Program-made: the position numbers and the translations under genes | The notes under the pieces: generated by a model | The model's database searches: none | What the model was told of the DNA's origin: nothing | Seen by the model: the letters and a program-made list of their open reading frames with translations, nothing else | In this document: positions 53,347 through 64,000 of the stretch, in pieces | How positions within the stretch are numbered: the stretch's first letter is position 1 | Layout of the letters: the number at the start of each line of letters is the position of its first letter | Source of the DNA: Neoarius graeffei | Taxonomy: Eukaryota; Chordata; Actinopteri; Siluriformes; Ariidae | Direction: 5' to 3' | Length of the DNA: 64,000 nt | Assembly: GCF_027579695.1 (NCBI RefSeq) | Contig: NC_083575.1 | Location: 39,165,654 to 39,229,653, forward strand

Positions 53347-53468
53347 GTCAGGATGCAATATAGTCTACAACTTCTATTTACTGTTCATCATGAAATGTTT
53401 TAATCAGTTAAAGGATTGCATAAATTTGCCATTTTTATTGGGAAATTATAACATTTTGGACTTTCCAG

Positions 53469-53607
53469 TATGCACCATATAAGAAGGGCAGTAAGTTGTC
53501 AAAGGCACGGCGAGCGAAGCAGCTTGGTCTCGAGCCTGCAGCTCTGGCTCTTCTACAGTCGCCACAAACACTTGATCTGCACTCACTGATCCAGCCCAAT
53601 ACTGAAG
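53469..53607 (+). CDS. srbd1: srbd1 coding exon 6
   Basis: Acceptor CTTTCCAG, donor GTAGGA. It reads [32 protein letters not shown] and [10 protein letters not shown], which matches the APYK.GSK..KARRA..LGLE segment of the Tex-like core of SRBD1. It ends with one base of a Gly codon that exon 7 completes. Length is 139 bases. Confidence 0.95.
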
Positions 53608-54237
53608 GTAGGACGCTTATTAGAGTACTGATCACTGTTGTACTTACTTAGCGTGCATTATCCTTAAGCACTCGTAGTTGCATGTTTGTGTACACACGTT
53701 ACAAGCACCATTGTTCACACTGATGTGTAATATTTGTCCATATGGAGGATTAGAAGCGATATCCATTAGAGAGTAGGTCAGGGATGAAACAGTCCTGGCC
53801 ATTTAAGTTTTACAATTCTGTTAGGTTCTTTTGAAAACATTCCAGATCTCTGGAGAATCAATTCACCTGCTCTCTATGGCATATTTTACAAATTTCTCTT
53901 CACCAAACTTGGTGGACTCGGTCTACCAGGGGATCCTTTGTGCACAGTAAATAAGGATATCTGTTTTGCTCACTGTGCTGTAAATGGATGTTTCAGATCC
54001 AGGGGGTTATATGCTGATATTAAGTTAAATGTTTATTTGTTTATTTTTAATAACACCGAATTTATTGTGTGCAAAATCAGAATATTTATTCAGGAATTCA
54101 GTCACTAGAGGGCAGCAATGTACTGTCTCTGGTGCATCCTCTTCAGCAGTTGCTTGTTAGTAACAGCAATGTTATATTGCCTCTAGTAGTTGGCAAAAAG
54201 TTGATGTGTATGTTTTTTTTTTTTATCCTAGCATGTT

Positions 54238-54611
54238 TCATCTCATCTCATTATCTGTAGCCGCTTTATCCTGTTCTACAGGGTCGCAGGCAAGCTGGAG
54301 CCTATCCCAGCTGACTACGGGCGAAAGGCGGGGTACACCCTGGACAAGTCGCCAGGTCATCACAGGGCTGACACATAGACACAGACAACCATTCACACTC
54401 ACATTCACACCTACGGTCAATTTAGAGTCACCAGTTAACCTAACCTGCATGTCTTTGGACTGTGGGGGAAACCGGAGCACCCGGAGGAAACCCACGCAGA
54501 CACGGGGAGAACATGCAAACTCCACACAGAAAGGCCCTCGCCGGCCCCGGGGCTCAAACCCGGACCTTCTTGCTGTGAGGCGACAGCGCTAATCACTACA
54601 CCACCGTGCCG
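54238..54611 (-). mobile_element. tRNA-derived SINE in srbd1 intron 6
   Basis: Complete type-A reverse copy. The 11-bp duplication CCTAGCATGTT lies at 54227-54237 and 54612-54622. Confidence 0.95.
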
Positions 54612-54644
54612 CCTAGCATGTTACATAATATAATAAATGATTTG

Positions 54645-54648
<4 letters not shown>

Positions 54649-54677
<29 letters not shown>
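54649..54677. repeat. (ATT)n microsatellite
   Basis: Nine to ten ATT units in intron 6. Confidence 0.9.
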
Positions 54678-54678
<1 letters not shown>

Positions 54679-54717
54679 CATTATACCTCTGTCCGTATCT
54701 CCGTCTGTCCAAAACAC

Positions 54718-55036
54718 CGTTTTTCTCAGCAACCACAAATCATACCCACTTGGTACCAAACTTCAGCTTGGGGTTCTATACCATGTATACTGTTTTCAGG
54801 TCTGTCGCAAATCGATTTCTTGTTTACCAATTGAATATATTTATGAAACACATATAGCGTGGATTTACAAAATTTTCATAGCACTTTTCTCAGCAGCTAT
54901 AAATCACAGCTGCTTGACATTTTGGTACTGAGCTTCAGCTTGGGGTTCTATACCGTATATATTGTTTTCAGGTCTGCCGCACATCGACTTCCTGTTTACC
55001 GACTGAATATATTTATGAAATGTATAGGGTGGATTT
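54718..55036. repeat. Tandem duplication, about 165-bp unit, in intron 6
   Basis: Two units each contain TTTTCTCAGCA, CTTCAGCTTGGGGTTCTATA, TGTTTTCAGGTCTG, and TTGAATATATTTATGAAA or CTGAATATATTTATGAAA. They differ at many sites, so the duplication is old. Non-coding. Confidence 0.82.
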
Positions 55037-55332
55037 TAGCGCTATTTCAAGAAGCAAAATGCGATTTCAAAATGACCATCTCTCCATGGGGAGAGACACT
55101 GCTCTTTACTTGTTTCAGGGTTAATTATTTGTTAAAGTCAATATTCATAATGAGTGTCCTATTCCTTCGATTGCTTGCATTCTGATATAAGCGACAGCAG
55201 GGGGGATACGTAAGTGAGCAGTAGCTCGCAGTTGACCTTGTTTGATCTGCTTTTTCATGTCCTATGATGCAATGCCAATACCTCACTGAATAACTGTAAT
55301 ATGTATTAAGTGTGTGTTGCGGGGGTCCACAG

Positions 55333-55429
55333 GTTTGTCCACTCTTGAAGAGGTTGCCACAGGTGCTGAGCAAATTCTAGCTGATATGATTGCTAAAGAT
55401 GGAGAGACGCTGACCTACATCCGATCACT
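55333..55429 (+). CDS. srbd1: srbd1 coding exon 7
   Basis: Acceptor GGTCCACAG, donor GTGAGA. Together with the last base of exon 6 it reads GLSTLEEVATGAEQILADMI and AKDGETLTYIRS. SRBD1 and Tex proteins share the A..ILAD.IA.D segment before the RuvC-like YqgF region. It ends with two bases of a Leu codon. Length is 97 bases. Confidence 0.95.
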
Positions 55430-55523
55430 GTGAGACACGCCTCTGCTTCTACTTCTATCTGTAGGTGTCCTATCTCTTTTATGTTTTTTTGTATTTGATG
55501 TTCATCTTTATATGAATTCCCAG

Positions 55524-55680
55524 ATGTGATAGGAGTGATGTGACAATCCAGTCTACACTGTCTAAGACGGCTGTTAAAGAGCAGCAGCAGGCAGATCAGA
55601 AGAGCAAGACGAAAGACATTTCAAATTTCAGCCTGTACAGTTCGTTCCGCTGTAGTGTGCAGCGAATCCAGCACCACCAG
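55524..55680 (+). CDS. srbd1: srbd1 coding exon 8 (last in window)
   Basis: Acceptor GAATTCCCAG, donor GTACAG. It continues CDRSDVTIQSTLSKTAVKEQ then DISNFSLYSSFRCSVQRIQH and HQ, in phase 0 at the end. In vertebrate SRBD1 this is followed by a LAINRGE segment; I did not find that in the remaining 8.3 kb, so intron 8 runs past the window. The YqgF-like, helix-hairpin-helix and S1 domains therefore lie outside. Intron 7 is only 94 bases. The eight exons total 1254 bases, 418 codons, with no stop. Confidence 0.94.
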
Positions 55681-55919
55681 GTACAGACCCAGCCTTCCTT
55701 AATCTCTTTATTGTTGTAGGTCACATATGTGGTGCTTTTTGTGAACGTTTTCTCCGAAATAAGACATTTCAGATATTTTAACATCATTTTTAAAGGTAAA
55801 TGTTATTCTGTTCCTATTCTGTAATGCTAGTAATTCATGGACTTATTGTTTATGCTGATATTAATCCTCTTCATCTTATGGGATGATACCAGAAAAGCTT
55901 CCTTTATTTTGGCAAGTGT

Positions 55920-55985
55920 TGGATTAGATTAGATTAGATTAGATTAGATTAGATTAGATTAGATTAGATTAGATTAGATTAGATA
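55920..55985. repeat. (GATTA)n minisatellite at a LINE 3' end
   Basis: About 13 GATTA units that abut TAAAACTTTATTGATCCCTT. This is the 3' tail of the minus-strand LINE that follows. Confidence 0.92.
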
Positions 55986-56540
55986 AAACTTTATTGATCC
56001 CTTTGGGAGGGTTCCCTCAGGGAAATTAAGATTCCAGCAGCATCATTACAGATAAACGGAGAAAAGAAATGGAGAAAAACTTCTAGATAAATTAAAATAA
56101 ATTAAGTATTTACGTATACAAATATGAAAGAATAAGATATGGGGAAGAGAGGGAGGGGGATGGGGAAAGGGGGGAGAAGTGGGGTTAGGGTAAGTGTGTG
56201 TGTGGGGAAGCAGGAAAGATATTGCACTTTATATTGCACATTGTCCGGTATTGCTTATTGTTAGGCTAGGCTACTGCTCCTTCCCGTCCTCTGTCCTCCT
56301 GTTACCCCTCCTCCCCCCAGAGAGGAGTTGTACAGTCTGATGGCGTGAGGGACAAAGGAGTTTTTGAGTCTGTTCGTCCTGCACTTGGGAAGGAGCGTTC
56401 TGTCACTGAACAGGCTCCTCTGGTTGCTGATGACGGTGTGCAGAGGGTGACTGGCATCGTCCATGATGTTCAGTAGTTTGTCCACAGACCTCTTCTCTGC
56501 CACCGTCACCAGAGAGTCCAGCTCTCTGTTAATTCTCGTC
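55986..56540 (-). mobile_element. LINE 3' fragment with C-terminal codons, minus strand
   Basis: The minus-strand frame 56261-56509 reads SVDKLLNIMDDASHPLHTVI, RTLLPKCRTNRLKNSFVPHA and IRLYNSSL. The pattern HPL....(12-15)..R...SF.P.A..LYN is a common LINE C-terminus. The 3' tail is the (GATTA)n tract. The clade is not settled (Rex1/CR1-like is my guess). Confidence 0.7.
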
Positions 56541-56544
56541 TTGT

Positions 56545-57185
56545 CTCTGTTAATTCTCGTCTCGTCTTCATCCGCTTATCCGGGGCTGGGTTGCGGAGGC
56601 AGCAGTTTGAGCATGGAAGCCCAAACTTCCCTCTCCCCAGACACCTCAGCCAGCTTCTCGGGATGAACACTGAGGCGTTCCCAGGCCAGCCTAGAGACAT
56701 AGTCCCTTCAGCGTGTCTTGAGTCTTCCCCGGGGCTTCCTCCCGGTGGGGCATGCCTGGAACACCTCCCCAGGGAGGCGTCCAGGAGGCATCCGAAAAAG
56801 ATGCCCGAGCCACCTCAGCCGATTCCTCTTGATGTGGAGGAGCAGCGGCTCTACTCCGAGCTCCTCCCGAGTGATTGTGCTTCTCACCCTATCTCTAAGG
56901 GAGCGCCCAGCCACCCTGCGAAGGAAACTTATTTCGGCCGCTTGTATCCGTGATCTTGTTGTTCATTGTCATTTACCCAAAGCTCATGGCCATAGCTGAG
57001 AGTCGGAACGTGGATCGACCGGTAAATCGAGAGCTTCACCTTGTGGCTCAGCTCCTTCACCACGACGGACCGGTAAAGCGACTGCATCACTGCGGAGGCT
57101 GCACCGATCCGCCTGCCGATCTCCCACTCCATCCTTCCCTCACTTGTGAACAAGATCCTGAGATACTTAAACTCCTCCACTTGAG
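56545..57185 (-). mobile_element. RTE-like LINE C-terminal fragment, minus strand
   Basis: Same family as 17690-18359. Minus-strand blocks MEEFKYLRILFTSEGRMEWE, RSIHVPTLSYGHELW, LRWLGHLFRMPPGRLP and MSLGWPGNASVF lie in three frames, so several indels have occurred. The 3' end is CCCGGATAAGCGGATGAAGA. 5'-truncated, dead. Confidence 0.8.
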
Positions 57186-57229
57186 GCAGGACTTCTCCAC
57201 CATATTAATTCTGATATTTAATATTTAGC

Positions 57230-58154
57230 TTACTTTTCATTCCTGGAAAAAATATTTTTTTTCTGGTTGCTGTTCCACATTAGACCAGCTGTTGATGTTG
57301 ATGTGGTGGTGGTATGCCATGTAAATCTTGTAGGCCCCGTATTTTATAATTATGCACATATGCATAATACACTGCTAGGTTTTGAACACCCTATATTTTA
57401 AGTTTTGTTGAAATTACTTCATTTTAAATACGTTAACCCAATTTAACCAAGGGATGGGTAGATATGAATTGACAAATGTTTACCCTTGACTGTTTAGCAA
57501 AGGGAGAAATGCTGGAAATTACTGTTTTGTTTTTTGGCAACAATCTGGATTTAATTGGAAAATGTTAAGTCTTTATTACTCTAAGTAGACGCTTGCAGAA
57601 CAGCACACGTTTATTTCTAAGAGGGGAAACTTTGGTGTTTTTTTAACTTGGGCCCTATTTGCGTCTCCTTTTTTTTGGTCCAAATTTTTATTAAGGACAA
57701 AAATGTTTGATCTCCGTCCAGTATTGAGTTAGAACACAATGACCAGTAACCGCAAAACGGCTGCAGTGTCATCCTAGGGGGAAAATATCCAAGTCAAATT
57801 AAACCACTTGGTTTCACTACTGACAGGCTCAAAATATAATTCTAAGTGTCTGATAACATGGAAAGGATCCCTGCAGAGAGACACCTGTCTGTTTACTTCA
57901 ATAATTGTCGAGGAACTGTAGAAAATGACTGTCCACGGTCCTTGTTTTACCTTTCTCTTCTTCTGGTCTCTGATGTAACGCCCATCAGATATTTACAAAA
58001 GAAGTCACAAAGAGTTCATGATGAAGTCTATTTCCAAAGTAATGCCTGAATATTTAGCTGTTTACAGCAATATGAATGAGTGTCTGATAACATGGAAAGG
58101 ATCCCCATGATGTAAACATCACACTCGCTGAATGGGGCGCTGCTTCAGAGACAC
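57230..58154. other. srbd1 intron 8 spacer
   Basis: No exon or transposon end recognised. GTGTCTGATAACATGGAAAG occurs twice (about 57847 and 58080), about 235 bases apart. Confidence 0.5.
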
Positions 58155-58157
58155 TTA

Positions 58158-59151
58158 GGCTACATCCACACGACAACGGCAACGAGATGTTATTTAAAAA
58201 AATATCGCGTCCACATGGGCAACGATCAGTAAAATATCAGGTCCATATGGCAACGCAACGCTTGCTGAAAACGATGCAATACACATGCGACACCTCTAGG
58301 GGCGCTGTAACTTCGGAGACACCAGAACAATAGAAGAAGTAAGGACGCATGCGCATAAACTATTATGCGCGAGACTTCATATTAGCCACAAAGTCAGAAA
58401 AATCTGTCCGTAAAGTTACGTTATAATGACCAAATACAATGAAAAGTATTTTTCCAGTCTCACCTGTGAAAGGTAATCCCATGTGATCTTGTTTGGACGG
58501 CAAACCTGTTGGTACAGTTAAACGCAGCACATGAATGAGGCATCTTTATTCTCCGCTTTGACCCATCCAATATGGCGGCGAGGATGACGTATGATTCTAC
58601 GCGGAAGGCGGCGTCTTTAATGGTCCGGAATAAATTGAATGCTACACGTTGATGGATTAATTTGTTCTTCTATGCCCTTTTTGAGGAATGTATTGTAGGA
58701 CTTAAACCAACATCTGAAGAGGTGAGATCGCTCCTTTTTTTTCCCTATTTTTGCTGGCGGGATTGACTCTGCCCTAAGGGCTATTCTCTCTCTCTCTCTC
58801 TCTCTCTCACTTTGCACCATTACACAATAAATATTCACAGTGAAAATATTTTGTAAGTGCGTTTCATGAACCAAGTTATAGGATTTGTTGACAACTCGCA
58901 TCGAGTTCGTTACACTTCTACCCAGCGTGAAGCACACAGTCATGTGGTTGTGACGTCATCATAAGCAAATCCGTTCTACTCATCCAGACGACTTCGCAAC
59001 GGCAACGTTGCCAGATCTTTCCACTCTGGAACCCGTTCTCAAAAGATTGCGTTTTGGGGCACCCTAAACGCCTGTGCCATGTGGACGCCAGGCCGAAACG
59101 ATAAACAATTGTATCGGATTCACCTGAATCCGTTGCCGTGTGGACAGGGCC
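58158..59151. mobile_element. PIF/Harbinger-like non-autonomous element
   Basis: Inverted ends GGCTACATCCACACG...CAACGG and complement of GGCCCTGTCCACACGGCAAC. TTA is duplicated at 58155-58157 and 59152-59154. Size 994 bp. No transposase frame. TTA target and GG..CC ends fit Harbinger. Confidence 0.82.
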
Positions 59152-59552
59152 TTAGTCTGAGTATTCATGCGCCTGCCTTAAATGAAGCGTTCATTTCGAG
59201 TCCCGTTAGCATCTGAGAGTAATCAGTTAATAAGTTCCATAAAGATTTAGCCGCCTTTGTTTAATTGCTTTTCTGTATCATTTACTTTGGTTTGTGTAAA
59301 ATTAAATGATTAAGGCGTAAGAAACTGTTTCTGAAGACACTTTCAGACTTGGTAAGTCACACTGCCTGCACAATTAATATTTCTGCACTGCTCTGCGTTT
59401 GCACCTTTAGGTAAAAATACACCAAATGACATTCTGTAAGACAAACATGCAAAATTTTGTTTCTCATTTTCGTAATAGGATTTCTGGCTGCTTTTAGCAA
59501 GATGGGCAATCTGCTCAGATCACCAAAAGCAGTCAGCATTTCTGCTGCTAGA

Positions 59553-59855
59553 TGGCAGCACGGTGGTGTAGTGGTTAGCACTGTCGCCTCACAGCAAAGA
59601 AGGTTCTGGGTTTGAGCCCAGTGGCTGACGGGGGCCTTTCTGTGTGGAGTTTGCATGTTCTCCCCGTGTCTGTGTGGGTTTCCTCCGGGTGCTCTAGTTT
59701 CTCCTACAGTCCAAAGACATGCAGTTGGGTTAACATGGGGGCGGCCTTGGACTGAAGTGCCCAAGAGTGGCGGTACGCAGCGGCTTTGCTCTCCTATGAT
59801 GAACTAAATTTTGTTGTACATTTGTGCAGTGATGACAAAGGCATTCTTCTTCTTC
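59553..59855 (+). mobile_element. tRNA-derived SINE, type-C tail
   Basis: The head and core are those of the main SINE family (GCAGCACGGTGGTGTAGTGG, CAGTCCAAAGACATGCAG). The tail is different: CTTGGACTGAAGTGCCCAAG, GTGGCGGTACGCAGCGGCTT and TTGTACATTTGTGCAGTGAT, ending GGCATTCTTCTTC. The same tail occurs alone at 41755-41906. Confidence 0.85.
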
Positions 59856-60037
59856 TCCTTGCCTGTCTTTCTTTCTCTCTTTTTTGTTTTTTTTTTAAAC
59901 TTGGCTTATCTGTTGGTTAATTTTTTAAATTAATGCTAAAGAACCTCCTGATTAACCAACTTGCATGATAACTAGTGTTGTCTGTGTGTTTAAATACATT
60001 TAAAACTAGCATCTGAATTGACAACCACCATAAGCAC

Positions 60038-60434
60038 TTTTAGTATAAATACACGGTCGATTTATAGAATCACATGCACTGATTATCGAAAAATAGTCCG
60101 AATTTCTCGACCAATCACCTTGAGCGACTCGGCAAAATGGTGGCCAGTGCGTCATCACCGTAAGTGAGGAAGAATGACATGTTATGAAAGAAAATGCTGT
60201 TCCTAAAAGCACTAAAGATGCTACAGAGTTTGGTCTAAAACTATTCAAAGGTAAAGTGGAATTGTGATTTATTTTATCTTTTTCAAAACAAAATATTTTA
60301 TGTGACTCGACGTAGATAAGTGAGACCAAACTGAGCATGCCTTTATTACATTTGCATGCCACTTTTGAATTTTGAAATAAATAATTTTTTAATACAGTTT
60401 AAAAAAAAAAATCACTTGTGTATTTATACTAAAA
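60038..60434. mobile_element. Inverted-repeat element, possible Crypton-like relic
   Basis: TTTTAGTATAAATACAC (60038-60054) and complement (60418-60434) enclose about 360 bases. Inside, one frame at about 60192-60252 reads ENAVPKSTKDATEFGLKLFK followed by G and GTAAAG. This resembles the N-terminal start of Crypton-type tyrosine recombinases, but it is short. Confidence 0.4.
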
Positions 60435-60748
60435 CAATTATCTGCCTCAAGCTCAGTCATTATTCACCGATATTCGCTTCACCTTCGGCGAATAACTGTT
60501 AAATAATTCCTGCAGTAATACTATTTTGTCTGCTGTCATAAAATTAAAACTTGATGAATATTTGTATCCTTTTATCTTGATATTCACCTTCCCAACAAAC
60601 TACACTGCGTCGCTGTTACAAATAGCGATGGAATCCGACTCTCATGCTGCCTCAGAGACATACAGGTGAAAATCAAACATAAAAGATCTAAATGATTTTT
60701 GTCATGGTTGTATACGAGTAGCGGCATTTAGAGAATCCTAATGCCACT

Positions 60749-61115
60749 TGGCGGCACGGTGGTGTAGTGGTTAGCACGCTCGCCTCACAGCAAGAAGGTT
60801 CTGGGTTCGAACCCAGCGGCCGGCGAGGGCCTTTCCGTGTGGAGTTTGCATGTTCTGCCCGTGTCTGTATGGGTTTCCTCCGGGTGCTCCGGTTTCCCCC
60901 ACAGTCCAAAGACATGCAGTTAGGTTAACGTGGGGCGGCCTTGGGCTGAAGTGCCCTTGAGCAAGGTACTGAACCCCTGACTGCTCCCCGGGTGCTGTAG
61001 TGTGGCCGCCCACTGCTCTGTGTGTGTGCGCGTGTGTTCACTGCTTCAGATGGGTTAAATGCAGAGGATGAATTTCACTGTGCTTGAAGTGTGCATGTGA
61101 CAAAGGTTTCTTTTT
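60749..61115 (+). mobile_element. tRNA-derived SINE, type-B tail
   Basis: Standard head (GGCGGCACGGTGGTGTAGTG, box B GGTTCGAACCC) and core, then the tail GCGGCCTTGGGCTGAAGTGC, TGAGCAAGGTACTGAACCCC and GGGTTAAATGCAGAGGATGA, ending GTGACAAAGG. The tail resembles the second SINE family at 32557. Confidence 0.88.
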
Positions 61116-63208
61116 CTGAATTTTCAGCAAAAGCATGTAAACATTGTGCCTGAGACAGATGATTTGCAGCTAGAGAACAGTCATTTATTTTCATGTATGT
61201 TCAGTCAAGATCTTTTCATATTAAACAGGGGTTTTTCTAGAAAAATTTAGTATGAGGGTGCTCACCATGGCGGGGGGGGATGGTGCCGGTTGTCCGCCCC
61301 CCCCCTCCGACGTGCGAAGCCTTTGAAAAATTGAGGCTACAGTGGGACATTCTGAGGCTATCTGACAGGGAAATTGTAACAAATTGTCAACATTGAAAAA
61401 GAAAAGTAATCATCTTCTGTCCTGGACAGTCTTTGGCTTTCTTCCGTTTCGTGCCGCTGGATGACATCTTTAAATGCCCAAGTGTCAACAAAAACAACTC
61501 ACGAACTACTTCTGTCAAAAACTCCTGCGCTGGTGGGTGAAAGGTCATTCAGTCTCGAGAAATCTCGCTCTACAAGTCAGCTGACCTTGTATGTAACCCA
61601 TGTCAAATCTCGCGAGAGCAGCCGCGACAAGTAAACAACACGACGTTTTCCAGACTGAGGCGCCAGTTCGGATTGTTTTTGCACCGTCTGGCGGTGTATC
61701 TACTATGATTGGAATACTTTTGGAGTAATTATAACGTATTTAATGATCAGACACATTGTCACGTGGTGTTGCTGGGATGTTTTCACGGAGAAAAGATCGT
61801 TTTGAGAAAGATTGGATGTTGTGCAGTAGCATATAAGTGCATGGCCCAAGTGTGACTTGGGGTTCAATCGGCATTTCGGTAAGGAGGCGCACGCCGAGAG
61901 TAAGAGGGCGCAGTACCCCTGTTCCCCGGTTTAGACGAAAGCCTGTTAAAATTGCTGTACGGGCCATATGGATTTTATCTTTGGGTACACTAATATGTAC
62001 ATGCGTATCTTTCTCTGTATCAGTAATGTGGCATTTCCACAGGTCCTCAGTGCCACTTTCCAAAGCACTTCTGTCAGGGGAGTTTAGTGGAAGCGCTCCA
62101 GCTGCTGGCACGCTGGTTACTCAGAGCTGGTTGCCAGCCACATGTCAAAGTGGCTTTTTTTTTTTTTTTAATCCTGCTGTCCCTTTCCTTTCACCCCCTT
62201 CTCTGTCCTCCAGTCATTCCACCTCTCCCCTCCTTAACATATGTGACATGTCCCCATCCATGTGCCTTTGGATTAGGGGCTGAGATTGACAGGCTTTCCT
62301 CCATGGTGACAGCTGCTTGTGGGCTCTGTGAGAGAAGCAGAAGAAGAGAGAGTGAGAGAGTGTGGGCGTGAGGATGAGAGTGAACGAATGAGTGGCGAAG
62401 GCCTTTCTCCTCTCAAGCCTTCACCATGGCCACCATTGTTAATTTGGAGGTATGGACTGTCAGCAGCTGTTAATTTGAGCTGTCTGTGACCTACATGCCG
62501 TGTCACGATGGTGAAAATGAACCTTTTAATGCCTTTGTATGGTGAGAACAGTGTGGGATGTGTTGTGATGGAAGCGCACTTACTCGTGTGTTTGATTTAG
62601 CACATCGGCAGTGAGTGCGCGAAGACCAGATTTGTGTGTGTAGTTGTTTTTGTACACCTGTGAAAATCAAATGCTTATGTAGGGTATATAATTGCTATAA
62701 TAAGTATGTTATACAGCAGCGGTTCCCAAACTGTTTTGGCCGTGCACCCCCTTCTATACTCCAACCAGGTTGACGCACCCCCAGTCCCCCAGTTTCAAAA
62801 AAACACACGCTTTCTTATAAGGGAAGCATCTTTAATCGTGCTAAATGATAACAAACATCGTTTGCCACACCTGCAGGAAACCACAAAAGTGGGGGGAAAA
62901 AAACAACACCAAAGCTTTCTTACAAAGGCAGCATGTCATGCTCGAATGAGAACATCGAATCACATTAACATATTATGCGCTCTCGTATTTGAATTAGATA
63001 GAATTTGATTGAACTGTAACAGTTTTAAAACGTTGCAACATGGTAAATGCGCAAATTCATTCCAAAGGGAGATCACATCGAGGCATGTAGTCTACCAGCC
63101 AGATATGGGGAAAATATATGATTTTCATCCGTGTTTAAAACACTAGCAACACAGCCCTGTCATTACAAGGTTATGAGAATGAATTTAATTTGCAAAAAAG
63201 TTAACATA
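61116..63208. other. srbd1 intron 8, hAT-like ends but no gene
   Basis: CAGGGGTTTTTCTAGAAAAA at 61228 and CAGCGGTTCCCAAACTGTTT at 62715 both look like left ends of hAT elements, but no matching right end is in the window. Open frames at 61740-62371 are not supported by motifs or splice sites. Confidence 0.45.
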
Positions 63209-63821
63209 TGAGTGATTCCACGCTTATGGGTACTGAAATGGGGACATGAACTTATTTTTAAAAATTCACCTAAAACCATTTCTTTTTTTTACCATCAGGT
63301 CACAAAACATGTAATCTTTAATGAATGATATGTTAAAAGATAACTTTAATTTTCTGAGATGTAATAAAAACATATTTATATGCCAAAGTCAGAACGTAAC
63401 AGAAGTGTTGTGGACATATATATTCTCAATTTTAACAATGTAGAATTACTTTTTGAAACATAGGAAGGTGATGTTTTAGCAAATATAATTAATAAACATG
63501 TGTAGTAGAATAAACATACACATTCTTTCAATAAGATTAACATGGTATATAGCTAGATTGTAATTAATTTGTAACAGACGCGAGATGGACAATCGTAACA
63601 GAAGTAATGTAACAGACATCATTTTGGAACTCATAGGCTTGACTTTGGCATATAAATATGTTTTTATTACATCTCAGAAAATGAAAGTTATCTTTTAACA
63701 CATCATTCATTAAAGATTACATGTTTTGTGACCTGATGGTAAAAAAAGAAATGGTTTTAGGTGAATTTTTAAAAATAAGTTCATGTCCCCATTTCAGTAC
63801 TCATAAGCGTGGAATCACTCA
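63209..63821. mobile_element. Foldback element with 183-bp inverted arms
   Basis: The left arm 63209-63391 (TGAGTGATTCCACGCTTATG ... TATGCCAAAGTCA) and right arm 63640-63821 are near-identical inverted copies, with only a few mismatches. TA lies on both sides. The 248-bp centre repeats CGTAACAGAAGT and CAGACATCAT-type motifs. No coding frame. The superfamily is uncertain; TA flanks suggest mariner-like. Confidence 0.88.
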
Positions 63822-63965
63822 TATAATAACAGTAAAAATAGCAATGATAATTATGAACATATGCATTTTAAAGAGATACAGCAATTAAGGAGCATATCAG
63901 GAACAGATAAAGAAGAGGATCCATCTGATTGTGAAGTGCAGCGCTGGCGGCTCAGTCTGCAGCGA

Positions 63966-63983
63966 GAGAGAGAGAGAGAGAGA
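63966..63983. repeat. (GA)n microsatellite
   Basis: Nine GA units near the end of the window. Confidence 0.85.
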
Positions 63984-64000
63984 CAGACAGACGGTGGGTG

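Noticed and set aside
61740..62371. Overlapping frames of 94-148 codons on both strands near 62 kb
   Set aside because: No domain, no convincing splice sites, low-complexity runs (FFFFF, SSLSSSHS). They do not match the next expected srbd1 segment.
1..64000. CRISPR arrays, operons or ribosome binding sites
   Set aside because: The DNA is vertebrate nuclear. Tandem repeats seen are microsatellites, minisatellites or transposon ends, none with the direct-repeat and spacer pattern of CRISPR.

Overview
This window is vertebrate nuclear DNA, almost certainly from a teleost fish. It has spliced exons with GT-AG borders, dense tRNA-derived SINEs of a fish type, Tc1/mariner, hAT, Harbinger-like and TTAA-target DNA transposons, RTE-like and L2-like LINEs, and two Ty3/gypsy elements of kinds best known from fish. 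The abundance of a SINE with a TGAGA-rich tail makes me think of a catfish, but that is an impression, not a proof.

The only host gene I can support is the 5' half of srbd1 (S1 RNA-binding domain protein 1, a Tex-family protein) on the + strand. Eight coding exons between 35340 and 55680 join in phase into 418 codons. The rest of the gene lies beyond 64000. Introns 2, 3 and 8 are swollen by transposons. No gene was found between 1 and 35 kb.

Layout. 1-9.4 kb: a Tol2-like hAT relic with a perfect 8-bp target duplication, another hAT relic containing a Harbinger-like element, and an intact Tc1-like transposon (6016-7617). 9.4-13.4 kb: three TTAA-flanked transposon relics in a row, each with a broken THAP zinc-finger exon. 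15.6-24.8 kb: a four-level nest in which a Tc1-like shell contains a LINE, which contains an unclassified TIR element, which contains a Gmr1-like LTR retrotransposon with integrase upstream of reverse transcriptase. 24.9-30.2 kb: a complete, apparently young Sushi-like chromovirus with two LTRs that look identical, intact gag and pol, a GGGAAAA slippery site and a self-priming signal. 30-35 kb: SINEs broken by other elements. 35-64 kb: srbd1 exons, separated by nested Tc1, hAT, LINE and SINE insertions, a Harbinger-like element at 58 kb and a long foldback element at 63.2-63.8 kb.

Most open reading frames here are transposon fragments or shadows. The transposon insertions, several inside one another with target duplications still readable, give a relative history: old TTAA, Tc1 and LINE elements are interrupted by SINEs and hAT elements, and the Sushi-like element is probably the youngest large insertion.
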